NCBI GenBank assembly: GCA_965248905.1
Contig: CBDFKS010000007.1
Coordinates: 930,001 to 994,000 of the forward strand
Reading direction: 5' to 3'
Source: CBDFKS01 sp965248905
Lineage (GTDB): Bacteria > Chloroflexota > Dehalococcoidia > Lucifugimonadales > JAGWBF01
Length of the DNA: 64,000 nt
Shown: piece by piece, positions 17,754 to 27,264 of the stretch
How the letters are laid out: every line of letters begins with the position of its first letter
How positions within the stretch are numbered: the first letter of the stretch is position 1
The notes under the pieces: generated by a model
Seen by the model: the letters and a program-made list of their open reading frames with translations, nothing else
What the model was told of the DNA's origin: nothing
Databases searched by the model: none
Made by a program: the position numbers and the translations under genes

Positions 17754-18129
17754 CTAGAGAGCTGATTGCCAGGATCAAGTCTGTACTTCGTCGAGTGTCT
17801 GCCGGGCCGGCACCGCTGGTCGGCGAGTCCCTGCGGTTCGATAACCTTACGATAAACCCTAAAACTAGAGTGGTAACCGTTCAGGGTGGTGAGGTAAACC
17901 TGACGGCAAAGGAGTTCGACCTGTTTCACCATCTAGCTTCGCATCCCAAGCAGGTCTTTACCCGCGAACAATTGATGGACCAGGTGTGGGACTATACGTA
18001 TGCCGCGGATTTCAGCACAGTCACCGTTCACATCCGGCGGCTCCGAGAGAAGGTCGAGGCTGATCCCATGAAGCCCAGATACATCAAAACGGTCTGGGGT
18101 GTGGGGTACAAATTCGAGAGCTGAGGCAC

Positions 18130-19422
18130 ATGAAGAGCATCGGTTGGAACATAGCAGTGGGGTGCGCCACGCTTCTTGTCATGACCGCGTTGGTCCTGCT
18201 TATCACCGTAGTCTTGCTTGACCCACCTACCGGCGACCTGGTAGCGATGTCCACGTTCCTCATTCTGTCGGGTGGTGTAACGATACTCCTTGGGCTAGGC
18301 GCGGCGCGTTTAGGATTGCCTCGATGGGTGAGGTCCATCAGGGCCCGCTTATTGTTAACCTGCCTGCTTACAGCGGTGCTCGCCCTGGTCAACGTTGGAT
18401 TCACCTCCTATCTTATGTTCCTCTCAACCCACGACCTGGCACTTTTGACTGGGCTTCTTAGTTTCTCCCTTGGTATGTCCATCTATGTGGCTTTCACGGT
18501 TTCCCGCTCCACCAGCCAGTCTCTTCAAGAGCTCCTTCAAGCCGTCAGAGACATGAGCACCAAGAACCTGAGCAGCAGGGTCCCCAAACGGTCTAATGAT
18601 GAAGCCGGCGAGCTTTCGGCAGCCTTCAATGCAATGGCCGAACGCCTTGAGAGTAGTCTAAAACGCGAAAAGGAGTTGGAGCGTGCACGCAAAGGACTCA
18701 TCGTGTGGGTATCCCACGATCTTCGGACCCCTCTCGCTTCAATCCGAGCCATGGTGGAGGGAATTAACGACGGAGTGGTAAGGGAACCTGAAACAGTTCA
18801 AAGGTATCTGAAATCCATCCAGATCGAGACAGAGAACCTGAGCCAGCTGATCAACGACCTGTTTGAGCTTTCCCAGATCGACGCAGGAGTATTGGAGCTT
18901 CATACGGAAGGTTCACCCATATCAGATTTGATTTCCGATACCCTTGAGAGCATGTCTGCCCAGGCCGCGGCACACGGTCTCAGGCTGACAGGAGCAGTGG
19001 ACGGGGAGGTATCACCTGTGGTGATGGATGCCCAGCGTGTGCAAAGAGTACTCTACAACCTGATACAGAACTCGATCCGGCACACGCCTGCCGACGGCAC
19101 TATTTGCATTCGGGCAAAGGACGCCGGGACCGAGGTGCAGGTAGAGGTCAGCGATACCGGAGAGGGAATCCCCGAAGAGGAACTACGACATCTGTTTGAG
19201 GGACTACACCGGTCCGCCCGGCCAAGGTCCAAGGATTCCGTTGGAGCTGGACTGGGCTTGAATATCGCTAAAGGGATTGTCGAGGCCCACGGGGGCAGGA
19301 TATGGGTCGAAAGCTCGGTGGGAATCGGGAGCACCTTTGCCTTTGCACTACCTAAAACGGCTGAGTACGCGGTGGTCAACGCACAGAAATCTATGGCTGA
19401 AGGGCTCGATCAGAGAACCTAA
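18130..19422 (+). CDS. Membrane sensor histidine kinase
   Basis: Partner kinase of the disrupted response regulator, starting six bases after its stop. The 430 residues show four hydrophobic segments in the first ~130 residues with little extracytoplasmic sequence, a HAMP-like linker (SQSLQELLQAVRDMSTKNL...DEAGELSAAFNAM), the HisKA H-box VSHDLRTPLAS, the N box (NLIQNSIRHT), G1 DTGEGIP and G2 GAGLGLNIAKGI. With almost no periplasmic domain, it may sense within the membrane or through a partner such as the small secreted protein upstream (inference). The insertion in the preceding gene probably makes it polar and functionally orphaned. Confidence 0.93.
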   Translation: MKSIGWNIAVGCATLLVMTALVLLITVVLLDPPTGDLVAMSTFLILSGGVTILLGLGAARLGLPRWVRSIRARLLLTCLLTAVLALVNVGFTSYLMFLSTHDLALLTGLLSFSLGMSIYVAFTVSRSTSQSLQELLQAVRDMSTKNLSSRVPKRSNDEAGELSAAFNAMAERLESSLKREKELERARKGLIVWVSHDLRTPLASIRAMVEGINDGVVREPETVQRYLKSIQIETENLSQLINDLFELSQIDAGVLELHTEGSPISDLISDTLESMSAQAAAHGLRLTGAVDGEVSPVVMDAQRVQRVLYNLIQNSIRHTPADGTICIRAKDAGTEVQVEVSDTGEGIPEEELRHLFEGLHRSARPRSKDSVGAGLGLNIAKGIVEAHGGRIWVESSVGIGSTFAFALPKTAEYAVVNAQKSMAEGLDQRT

Positions 19423-19621
19423 TAATCAGTGAACCTTAAAACTGATACATCGGTTCACCCCCCACGGGGAGAGGGGCTGGAGCTGAGGGCCGGTTTCATA
19501 GCAAGATTATAGGTAAGGCGACACAACTAGTACTCAGTCAACTCGGTTTTGGTAATTGTTTAAGAAAACGTCTAAGGTTGCTACCCTTTTTTAGGAGTGT
19601 TGACGTAGGAGGGTGGCAGCC

Positions 19622-20092
19622 ATGGGACGAGAACGGTATGTGGTCCGGTTGGAAAGGGAAGAACGAGACCAGTTGGAACGACTGATTCGCGGGGGAAAGA
19701 GCCCAGCGCGAAAGGTTGCCCGGGCCCGTATTCTGCTAAAGGCAGATACGGGCTGGGGGGTGATGCGCATCGTGGAGGCGCTGGACACGTCTGCGGGTAC
19801 GGTGTGCCGTACCAAGCGGCGGTACCTGGAGGGAGGACTGAAGCGGGCCTTGGAGGAAGATCCTCGGCCAGGACATCCGACCAAACTGGATGAGCGGGGG
19901 GAAGCGCACCTGATTGCCCTGGCGTGCAGCGAGGCCCCCCCAGGCCATGACCACTGGACCCTGCGGCTCCTGGCAAACAAGGTGGTGGAGTTGGGGCTGG
20001 CGCCCTCCATGTCCCACGAGGGAATTCGCAAGCGGTTGAAAAAAACAGTCTCAAGCCGTGGCAGAAGAAGGAGTGGTGTATTCCCCAGGTGA
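19622..20092 (+). CDS. IS630 transposase, first frame (DNA-binding part)
   Basis: Encodes the N-terminal helix-turn-helix half of an IS630 transposase (RLIRGGKSPARKVARARILL...GTVCRTKRRYLEGGL...DPRPGHPTKLD). ATG 19622 is preferred over GTG 19613 because AGGAGG lies nine bases before it. The frame ends soon after a run of seven A residues at about 20039-20045; a minus-one shift there would join it to the second frame and read ...KNSLKPWQKKEWCIPQV... into the catalytic half. This fits the frameshift expression known for some IS630 members. Confidence 0.88.
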   Translation: MGRERYVVRLEREERDQLERLIRGGKSPARKVARARILLKADTGWGVMRIVEALDTSAGTVCRTKRRYLEGGLKRALEEDPRPGHPTKLDERGEAHLIALACSEAPPGHDHWTLRLLANKVVELGLAPSMSHEGIRKRLKKTVSSRGRRRSGVFPR

Positions 20093-20736
20093 GCGCCGAG
20101 TTTGTGGCGTGTATGGAGGATGTGCTGGACCTTTACGCGGAACCCTATGACCCAGAGCGCCCGGTGGTCTGTTTCGACGAGACCTCCAAGCAGTTGCTGG
20201 CGGAAAAGAGGTCTCCGATCCCGCCCAAGCCGGCACGACGGGAGCGATACGATTACGAGTACCAGCGCAATGGCACCCGAAACCTGTTCATGCTGTGCGA
20301 GCCCCTGGCGGGCTGGAGGCATGTGGCAGTGACCGAACGTCGTACCATGGTGGACTTCGCTAAGCAGATGCGGTGGCTGGCCGATGAAGCTTACCCAGCG
20401 TCCGAGAAGATCCGGGTGGTGCTGGACAACCTCAACACCCACAAACCAGCTTCCCTCTACGAAACCTTCGAGCCCAAGGAGGCTAGGCGAATACGCAAAC
20501 GCTTGGAGTTTCACTACACTCCCAAGCACGGTAGTTGGCTCAACATGGCAGAGATCGAGTTCAGTGTCTTGGCCAGGCGAGTCCTGCGCCGGCGTATTGC
20601 CGATGAAGAGACTTTGAGTGGCGAGATCGCGGCCCTGGAGGCAGAACGAAACCAAGCCGGAGCAACCATTGACTGGAGATTCTCCACTGTGGACGCCCGA
20701 GTCAAGCTTCACCATCTCTATCCTGCCAACAATTAG
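20089..20736 (+). CDS. IS630 transposase, second frame (DDE catalytic part)
   Basis: Encodes the DDE_3 catalytic half: VVCFDETSKQLL (first Asp), VVLDNLNTHKP (second Asp) and HGSWLNMAEIEFSVL (Glu). The GTG at 20089 overlaps the stop of the first frame, but production as a frameshifted fusion through the A7 run is more likely than independent initiation. The catalytic residues are all present, so the element could be active. Confidence 0.9.
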   Translation: MSAEFVACMEDVLDLYAEPYDPERPVVCFDETSKQLLAEKRSPIPPKPARRERYDYEYQRNGTRNLFMLCEPLAGWRHVAVTERRTMVDFAKQMRWLADEAYPASEKIRVVLDNLNTHKPASLYETFEPKEARRIRKRLEFHYTPKHGSWLNMAEIEFSVLARRVLRRRIADEETLSGEIAALEAERNQAGATIDWRFSTVDARVKLHHLYPANN

Positions 20737-21024
20737 GTTGACTGAGTACTAGACTGAAGAGGAGCGGATAGATAGAACGTCCTATCCTGGTGGAACATTA
20801 TTGAGCCGTATTCTGGCTATAGGTGGAGCGAGGAATGTACGAGGACAGTCAATAGGCGATTGACCAGTGACACCGTGGATGACACGAGCCGTAAAAGGTG
20901 TAAGAGTTCAGACCGGAAACCGCCGAACTGTGGGTGTCGGTGCTAGACTCGCGTTACAAAGGAGTTGCCACTGGTAGCGCAGCACCAACATCGCTGGCTA
21001 AAGCGTTATGGACGCGGAGGCCTG

Positions 21025-21585
21025 TCAGAGGACGATCTCGAAGGTCAGTCCCGTGACATTCTTTAACTCCAGACGGGTTGGATTATTGTCCGTAGTCAAG
21101 TCCTGGTGGCTCAGGCTGAACCCTTCCATGTAGTCTACGGTCTGCGTGGGATTAGGTGACTGATTAAGGGTAACGAATGTGGTGCCCGGAGGGGACAATA
21201 TGTAGCGGTCCAGGGAGTGCCAGGTACCCTTCTTGTAGGCGAACCCTTTGGTGCCATCGATAAGGAACGCTCGCACATCGCTGGGGTTAGGGATCGCTGT
21301 TGGATCGTTTTCGTCAGTCCCCAGTGCGACGGCCACGGCCGCCAATGAACCGCTGACCGGAATAAACACGTGGGTGGCATGGAAATGTCGCTCGAGTTTG
21401 GTAAAGGTCAAGCTTTGATACGGCTGCCACATTACGGAAGCAGTGGGCTTCCCCGAAGGCTCAAAGGCTAGCGAGAAGGACTCGCGATGGTCCGGTGGGC
21501 GCTCCGTAGCATCCCATACCTGGCCATATGGGCTAAAAGACTCCTGAGTCATAGGCTCAATCTTTAGCTTGACGGTATCAGGCAT
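21025..21585 (-). CDS. Ureidoglycolate lyase (AllA)-like cupin protein
   Basis: A 186-residue protein resembling AllA, which releases urea from ureidoglycolate in allantoin breakdown. Visible family features are the N-terminal ESFSPYGQVWD, the central HATHVFIPVSGS beta-barrel motif with the conserved His, and KGTWHSLDRYI near the C-terminal third. GGGAGGA lies before the ATG. It is a single gene, so participation in ureide catabolism together with the dihydropyrimidinase-like enzyme at 3-4.5 kb is only a suggestion. AllA-like cupins of other function exist. Confidence 0.72.
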   Translation of the reverse strand: MPDTVKLKIEPMTQESFSPYGQVWDATERPPDHRESFSLAFEPSGKPTASVMWQPYQSLTFTKLERHFHATHVFIPVSGSLAAVAVALGTDENDPTAIPNPSDVRAFLIDGTKGFAYKKGTWHSLDRYILSPPGTTFVTLNQSPNPTQTVDYMEGFSLSHQDLTTDNNPTRLELKNVTGLTFEIVL

Positions 21586-21622
21586 CGAATTCTCCTCCCT
21601 ACGTCTAATTATTCCATGATTT

Positions 21623-21660
21623 AAGCGGTTCCACCGCCTGTGAGACTGGAACCGCTTTTC
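21623..21660. terminator. Intrinsic terminator between the aldolase and AllA-like genes
   Basis: A perfect 11-bp stem AAGCGGTTCCA / TGGAACCGCTT with a 13-base loop. T runs are short on both strands. Its position just after the aldolase stop (minus strand) and ahead of the AllA-like gene suggests it ends the aldolase transcript. Confidence 0.7.
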
Positions 21661-21723
21661 GTGACTCCATTAACAAGGAACTCTATACTGAAGCATTGCG
21701 TTCGCGTCCTTAGCCGTCTCCTA

Positions 21724-22770
21724 TTAGATGGATGCCAATTCCGTCTCCATCTCCGGCTTGTATACGCCTTTCCGCCCTGCACTTGTCACATACGCTCTGT
21801 GATAGTAGGCACGTTTTCCAGACTCAATATTTTCGGCTTTGCCCGCCCAAGCCTTCTGCGGCGCGCCCTGCAGGCATCGCCCATAGGAAAAGCTTAGCTC
21901 CCAGGGAGCGCCTACTGTCGCTCCATAGCGGCTTATCGCATTCAGGTTAACTGTGGCTTCATCATCGTTCTGTCCGCCCGAGAGAAACACGATGCCGGGT
22001 ATAGCGGCTGGGACGGTGCGCATAAAGCACGAAACTGTCTTTTCGGCCACTTCCTGAGGCTCGGCTCGGTTCTGGGCATCTTTCCCGGATAGTACCATGT
22101 TGGGCTTGAGGAGCATCCCTTCAAGGCTAACTCTCTGGTTCCCGAGTTGGTGGAATACCTCTCGTAAGGTAGCTTCTGTCACCTCATAGCACCGGTCAAT
22201 ATCGTGATCACCATCCATCAGCACCTCTGGCTCAACGATAGGTACCAGATTGGCTTCCTGGCACAAAGCGGCATAACGGGCCAGGGCGTGGGAGTTAGTC
22301 TCAATGCAGTAGCGGCTGGGAATCTTCGGTCCAATGGTTATAACCGCCCGCCACTTGGCAAACCGGGCGCCCATCTCACGGTACTCGTTCAGCCGTTCTC
22401 TCAATCCATCCAGCCCCTCAGTGATCACTTCCCCTGGAGCACCGGAAATGGGGTGAGTGCTCTTGTCTACCTTTATGCCTGGAATTATCTCTTGATTTTT
22501 CAAAAGCTTGACCAGAGGGGTACCATCAGCTGCCCTCTGACGTATCGTTTCGTCGAAAAGGATAACTCCACTGATGTATTCCGAGGCTCCTTCGGTCCGA
22601 AATAGCATCTCTCGATAATCACGGCGGTTTTCCTCAGTATTCTCGACATTGATAGCGGCAAATCGCCTAGCGATCGTCGAAGTACTCTCGTCCGCCGCCA
22701 GAATGCCCTTGTCGGCAGCCACTAGAGCTTTCGCCGTGTCAATGAGAGCATGAATGTCCATGTCCGACAT
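21724..22770 (-). CDS. Class I fructose-bisphosphate aldolase
   Basis: Glycolytic/gluconeogenic aldolase forming a Schiff base with its substrate. The 348-residue protein matches the animal/plant-type class I family: GILAADESTSTIARRF near the N-terminus, KWRAVITIG (residues that contact substrate), IVEPEVLMDGDH, EGMLLKPNMVLSG carrying the Schiff-base lysine, and FLSGGQNDDEATVNLNAI. ATG 22770 sits six bases after AGGAGG; the GTG one codon upstream is too close. An animal-type class I aldolase is less common in bacteria than class II. Confidence 0.93.
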   Translation of the reverse strand: MSDMDIHALIDTAKALVAADKGILAADESTSTIARRFAAINVENTEENRRDYREMLFRTEGASEYISGVILFDETIRQRAADGTPLVKLLKNQEIIPGIKVDKSTHPISGAPGEVITEGLDGLRERLNEYREMGARFAKWRAVITIGPKIPSRYCIETNSHALARYAALCQEANLVPIVEPEVLMDGDHDIDRCYEVTEATLREVFHQLGNQRVSLEGMLLKPNMVLSGKDAQNRAEPQEVAEKTVSCFMRTVPAAIPGIVFLSGGQNDDEATVNLNAISRYGATVGAPWELSFSYGRCLQGAPQKAWAGKAENIESGKRAYYHRAYVTSAGRKGVYKPEMETELASI

Positions 22771-23006
22771 CACTATCCTCCTAAGAAGATTGGTACTTGA
22801 AAGTACCCTGCTAGGCGAAGCTTGGGCCGTAAAGGTCCTTAACCGCTCTTATGTCGCAGTTTTTGAACGGGTCGAGCAGCACGTGGCGGTCGACCTTGTT
22901 TTCTCCAGACATGGGAACTCTCCCTACAAGGATGGCGTTGATTATAACATGGTCATGGGGTTGTTGAAGTTCTAGTGGCAAGAACATCACCGGTCTGGGA
23001 AGAGTC

Positions 23007-23108
23007 GGCTCCCCGGACTGGTCGCAGGGAGAACCTTCCGCCACTCCTTCGGACGCTGTCTTCCCAGCCTTTACCAACGGTGCCGCGGAGAAACATCCGA
23101 TCGCGCCA
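23007..23108. repeat. 102-bp dispersed intergenic repeat, copy 1
   Basis: Matches 42865-42966 without gaps at 84 of 102 positions by hand alignment, from GGCTCCCCGGACTGG to the GCGCCA end. It lies in the 487-base gap between the aldolase and the giant surface protein; the rest of that gap shows nothing I can support. Short inverted repeats are present (CTCCC/GGGAG; TCCG/CGGA). Codon-position counts of the differences do not favour any reading frame, so I treat it as non-coding. Confidence 0.6.
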
Positions 23109-23257
23109 ATAGACAATACTGAGGCGGCATAGATGGAGCTTTCCCTTCCCTGTGCCACCTTGAGACCCTGACCAGCAACTCCAGCAAGGCATTCATCTGA
23201 CGGCCGTCCTACGGCAGGTATTGTTATGTTGACAGAACCAGTACGCCCCGTCTATAT

Positions 23258-25413
23258 TTGTCACACCTTTATCCCACAAGTGACGTGCCATATCTGCCGG
23301 CACTTACGCCCATCGCCCCGGCACCATCAAGTCAGGGGAATCATAATTTGATCATCACGACTCCAAGACGCCTGGGGCTTTATGTGTTCCTGGCCCTCAT
23401 CGCCATTATCGGACTGCTGTCTCTACTGTTGTTGGCTCGGTCACTGACCGCTGATTCACTCCTGCCGGATACCGATTTTATGATACATCTAGGTATCTTC
23501 GTGGGTTTGACCCTACCTCTTTTCGCCCTGATCATACTGGGTCTTACCTATCGCAGGTGGCGTCCATTCCAGGGGGCCGTGTTGATGGTATTGGCACTCG
23601 TACTGGTCACAACGCCCATCATCATTCCCCTGTCCCAGTCCCACAGTATCTCCAATGTTACCGCAGACTTTCTACATGAGCTTCCGCCATCGGGTCTTAC
23701 CTATCGCAGGTGGCGTCCATTCCAGGGGGCCGTGTTGATGGTATTGGCACTCGTACTGGTCACAACGCCCATCATCATTCCCCTGTCCCAGTCCCACAGT
23801 ATCTCCAATGTTACCGCAGACTTTCTACATGAGCTTCCGCCATTTGAGTTTCCACCAATTGAGGCACCACAGAAAGAGCCAAGACAGTGGCAGCAACTGG
23901 AAGAGGAGCTATCGGGGATGGATTTCGATCCGCAGGTTGATCCACTCAGCGAGTCTCTCTCCAGCTTCGTCGACACCGGCCCTGGGCCCATCACCCGGCC
24001 TCCAGGGTTATCATCCCCGCTACTGAGCCCCCATGATATGCCGTCTGCCGATGAGATCAATTGCGCGGACCCACCTGACGACCTCGATGGTGACGGACTG
24101 ACATGTCCAATAGAGGCCAAGCTTGGCACGAATCCGGATTTGATCGACACCGACAGTGATGGCATCAGCGACAGGACTGAGGTGGAAGGGTTTGTCGACT
24201 CGAATAATCAACGCTGGTACCTGAATCCTCTGACCATCGATAGCAACGGAGATGGTCTGACCGACATAGCCGAATGTCCCCAGTTGGAAGACATCGATTC
24301 CTTTGGCAACCTGGTGACCTTGCCATCCGGTGTCCGATGTATCAATAGCGACACGGACCCAACTCCCGACGTTTTTGACTTTGATAACGACGGAGATGGA
24401 GTACCTGACGCGGTGGACTCCTCTCCCAACTATACGGGTACCCTGACTACCACAGCCCAAGACCATGTTGAGATCAACCTTACCGGCCAAGATATTGGCA
24501 GGTCTCTGTACATCGAATTTGAGATCCGCCCAACCAACCCTGATCACCTCTGGTACACCAATAACGTGCTGCAGTGGCCCAACGATGACAACGAAGGACA
24601 GATAAGGAGGGTTACCCACACCACCTTCGCCGGTGAAGGTAGGACCGGCCCCAAGACAGAGAATGGGGACATAATGACAACCCCATTGCTGGAGATCGCT
24701 ATCCCTTCTGCTCCGGGTGGTTTGCCTGTCGACCCCAATTTTAGTGGGAATATTCTTACCGCCGAGCTGTCGGAGTGGCTGGATAAAGACGCCATGGACA
24801 TGTACGGCATTTCGGTCAGCCAGTCTGAAGAGGACGGCACGATATACGCCTATATCCCTCTGGCGCTGATTCAAGACCAGGTCGGCGACACGCCCGTGGC
24901 ATGGGGTGGGCGAATGTACTACCGGCCCAGCAGCTCTGTCTGGGGTGGCAACCATCGGGCAAGGCTTATCTGGATGATCTCCGCCCTGGTCGATACCTGC
25001 AACACCGACGCAAAACCCGACGACGTAGACTTCAACGCGTGGTGCGTGGCTGACGAGCCCGACAGCTGGGACACCGGTATTCAGGTCATTCAGAGCTACT
25101 ATGAAGAGTTTCATCTAACCGGTCTGGTGGTCCAGGAGCACCACGGGATGGATTCCGCCGTGATCGCCCAGACAAATGCCCTGACCTCCGAGTATGAGGA
25201 CTCTCTCTGGCACCTGGCCAATGGCTTGCAACAGACCTTTGTCGAGGGTCGTCTGGTTAATAACGAGCGTTTTGACATCGCCGAAATTGCGAGGCGCTTT
25301 GATAACGATAGTTCCACCTATGCCGACGGCAGTCCTCAACGCTGGGACATCCCCAAGCCAGATTTGGATGTCAATATCGAAGGTGACTATCCCTTTACAT
25401 CAGGTACTCTTCA
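23258..25413 (+). pseudogene. N-terminal part of a giant surface protein, cut by IS1595
   Basis: This fragment starts with a short soluble leader, then hydrophobic helices (LYVFLALIAIIGLLSLLLLA; FMIHLGIFVGLTLPLFALIILG; GAVLMVLALVLVTTPIIIPL, the last duplicated exactly). A Pro/Ser-rich linker leads to thrombospondin-type-3-like Ca-binding repeats (DLDGDGLTCP, DTDSDGISD, DSNGDGLTD, DNDGDGVPD) and a ~350-residue beta-rich domain of unknown type. It runs into the left end of the IS1595 element at 25414; the ORF as read adds ~27 element-encoded residues. The start is uncertain: TTG 23258 is the only plausible early codon. The other half of the gene resumes after the element at ~27335. Expected location is the cell surface, anchored by the N-terminal helices. 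Confidence 0.75.
23539..23843 (+). repeat. Exact 153-bp tandem duplication inside the giant gene
   Basis: Bases 23539-23690 recur at 23692-23843 with no mismatch seen. The 51-codon period keeps the frame and doubles one transmembrane helix together with its outer flank (GLTYRRWRPFQ to FLHELPP). Identity at every site implies a very recent event or an assembly artefact. Confidence 0.92.
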
Positions 25414-25451
25414 TGCTAGACTTATATCTAGATTAGATAGGAAGTCTACCA

Positions 25452-26309
25452 ATGCGAAAGTACACACTAAATGCCTTCACTGCCCAATTCCCTGATGATG
25501 ATTCCTGCCTTGCCTTCCTTTTCAGGAAGCGTTGGCCGAGTGGGGTTTTCTGCGAAACGTGCCAACGCATCGCCAAGCACCACCGCATTAGTGGGCGCAA
25601 GACCTACGGATGTCAGTTCTGTGGCACTGAAGTCTCTCCAGCCGCCGACACTATCTTTCACAAGTCTCCAACGCCACTGCGGTCTTGGTTCTACGCGATG
25701 TTCTTGATGGCATCTACTCGCACAGGCATCTCCGCAAAGCAACTGGAGCGGGAGCTTGGCGTTACCTACAAGACAGCCTGGAGGATGTTCAGGGAAATCC
25801 GCACTTTGATGGCTGAAAACGGGATGTCCTTGTTTGGCGCAGTAGAGGCCGACGAAACCTACATCGGTGGGAAAAGGTCGGGAAAACGTGGACGTGGCGC
25901 AGCGGGTAAGACTGTCGTCTTTGGTATGGTGGAACGTGGTGGACGGGCTTTCACCCAAGTCACGCCCGACGTGAAGGCCAAGACCCTGCTTCCCATCATC
26001 CAGGAGCACATCCCCACGACTCCTGGCACGATTATCTACACCGACGAACTCCGCTCCTATGGTCGTCTGGGGAAGATCGGCTATGCCCATGAGACTGTCC
26101 AGCACGCCGCCAGGCAGTACGTGAACGGGTCCGCCCACGTCAATAACGTGGAGAGCCTTTGGAGCAACACCAAGCGCGGCATTGACGGAGTTCACCACTC
26201 TGTCAGCCCCAAGTACCTGCAACACTACCTAGACTCCTACACCTTCCGCTTCAACCATCGCAATGACGATGCTCCTATGTTTGTGACTTTGATCGACCGT
26301 CTGTGCTGA
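25452..26309 (+). CDS. IS1595-family (ISXO2-like) transposase
   Basis: The 285-residue DDE transposase has an N-terminal zinc ribbon (FCETCQRI and YGCQFCGTE), then the catalytic domain with Asp in VEADETYIGGKRSG, Asp in IYTDELRSYG and the NNVESLWSNTKRG glutamate. The HHSVSPKYLQHYLDSYTFR ending is typical of ISXO2-like proteins. GGAAG lies seven bases before the ATG. Its last 35 bases overlap the 3' end of the convergent passenger gene. No defect is visible. Confidence 0.92.
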   Translation: MRKYTLNAFTAQFPDDDSCLAFLFRKRWPSGVFCETCQRIAKHHRISGRKTYGCQFCGTEVSPAADTIFHKSPTPLRSWFYAMFLMASTRTGISAKQLERELGVTYKTAWRMFREIRTLMAENGMSLFGAVEADETYIGGKRSGKRGRGAAGKTVVFGMVERGGRAFTQVTPDVKAKTLLPIIQEHIPTTPGTIIYTDELRSYGRLGKIGYAHETVQHAARQYVNGSAHVNNVESLWSNTKRGIDGVHHSVSPKYLQHYLDSYTFRFNHRNDDAPMFVTLIDRLC

Positions 26310-27264
26310 GGCCTCTAGGCTGAGCCGCCGCCGTAAGAATGTTCTCAAACTGCCCTTGGGTAAGTGGCTCGTCTCCTAACTTTCTACCGGACACAACATC
26401 AATCTGCAAGGCGTTGGATATAATCTCTGTCTGTGCCCCGATAGCCCCAGCGATAGCATTCACCACATTATGGATTACAGCAATAGGTACGACTTCATTG
26501 TCGCTATACTGCCCCAAGTGAATGCGTATGGTCTCCTCTGCAATTGTAGTATATGAGAGGGCGATTATAGTAAAGTGGTCACGGGGACTCTCCTTTAAGG
26601 AGATACCCAGGCGTTCCCGTAAACCTTTTACATCTGACTGGAATGCACCTCTATATACCTCATTTGTTATGGAGCCAATGATGGGGCCAAAAGCCTTCTT
26701 GTCCTGCACAAGCGCATGGATTCGAGCCACGAATTGCTTGCGGGTAGTAACGCCTATCTCTCTGGTAGCAATCCATTCCTCTGATTTACCAGCTCTTATA
26801 GCTTGGTTGCGCCGTGCAATGCCAAGCCGCTCAGAAGCGGTCTCTGGGTCTCGCCTTGCTTCATCAACAAAAACGCCAGCCTTAGACAAGTAGTCCTTAA
26901 TCGCCCTGAGAGCTGGCCTGTTCTTGCTAACACCCATCCCCATGGCAACTTTGTAGAGTCCTTCGTCGTCTGTAAATTCCGTTTCATATGGTTTCCCATC
27001 AGACGCGATGTAGGGGAGGGCTACAGAAATGACCCCCCCGGCATTTTCATGTTTACTCTTGAAGTTTTTCCAGATGATACGAGCCTTATCAGTACTCGAA
27101 TCCGTGATGCCAGCAATCCAGTCTCTAATGCTGTAGAACACGGCCCCTTCACGCTCGTGCCATTGGATGGGGAAGCTCCATCGTTTCGCAACGTACATCG
27201 GCAACGACTCAGAGGAGGCAATCCCCTGTTCCATCCCAAACGGCTGCATAGAATCATTTGCCAT
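26275..27264 (-). CDS. BRO-N/DinD-like protein, passenger of the IS1595 element
   Basis: A 329-residue protein. The first ~100 residues resemble the BRO-N/antirepressor-type DNA-binding domain of phage and DinD proteins (FYSIRDWIAGITDSSTDKAR, then LPYIASDGKPYETEFTDDEGLYKVAM), followed by the DPETASERLGIARRNQAIRAG segment and a tail of unknown fold. DinD-type proteins are SOS-induced in Escherichia coli, and phage BRO-N proteins act on repressors, so a role in controlling transposition or sensing damage is possible but inferred. It lies wholly between the terminal repeats, running inward from the right end, and overlaps the transposase 3' end by 35 bases. Confidence 0.75.
   Translation of the reverse strand: MANDSMQPFGMEQGIASSESLPMYVAKRWSFPIQWHEREGAVFYSIRDWIAGITDSSTDKARIIWKNFKSKHENAGGVISVALPYIASDGKPYETEFTDDEGLYKVAMGMGVSKNRPALRAIKDYLSKAGVFVDEARRDPETASERLGIARRNQAIRAGKSEEWIATREIGVTTRKQFVARIHALVQDKKAFGPIIGSITNEVYRGAFQSDVKGLRERLGISLKESPRDHFTIIALSYTTIAEETIRIHLGQYSDNEVVPIAVIHNVVNAIAGAIGAQTEIISNALQIDVVSGRKLGDEPLTQGQFENILTAAAQPRGLSTDGRSKSQT

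Larger units (their letters stand above)
15845..18124 (+). pseudogene. OmpR/PhoB-type response regulator, split by an IS1182-like insertion
   Basis: Transcription-factor half of a two-component system. The 5' part (15845-16194) encodes a complete receiver: LVVDDEP acidic pocket, phospho-acceptor Asp in LVVLDLMLP, LTARG, and the VKPFSP lysine. The 3' part (17758-18124) encodes the linker and a full winged-helix domain (LTAKEFDLFHHLA...FTREQLMDQVW...TVHIRRLREKVE...WGVGYKF). Removing bases 16195-17753 plus one CTAG restores an uninterrupted 239-codon frame that reads ...PFSPRELIARIKSVLRR... across the join. I choose ATG 15845 (MDNDQ) over the TTG 30 bases upstream. As it stands, the receiver is made without its DNA-binding domain, so output is probably lost. 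Confidence 0.93.
19530..20749 (+). mobile_element. IS630-type insertion sequence
   Basis: A 1220-bp element with perfect 13-bp inverted ends (GTACTCAGTCAAC at 19530-19542; GTTGACTGAGTAC at 20737-20749), flanked on each side by the TA duplication expected of IS630 (19528-19529, 20750-20751). The rebuilt target is CTAG. Transposase is encoded in two overlapping frames. It inserted in the intergenic region after the histidine kinase gene. Confidence 0.92.

Noticed and set aside
22811..23158. Minus-strand ORF across dispersed repeat copy 1 that resembles the minus-strand ORF over copy 2
   Set aside because: The similarity follows from the DNA repeat; differences fall about equally on first and third codon positions, so coding is not supported.
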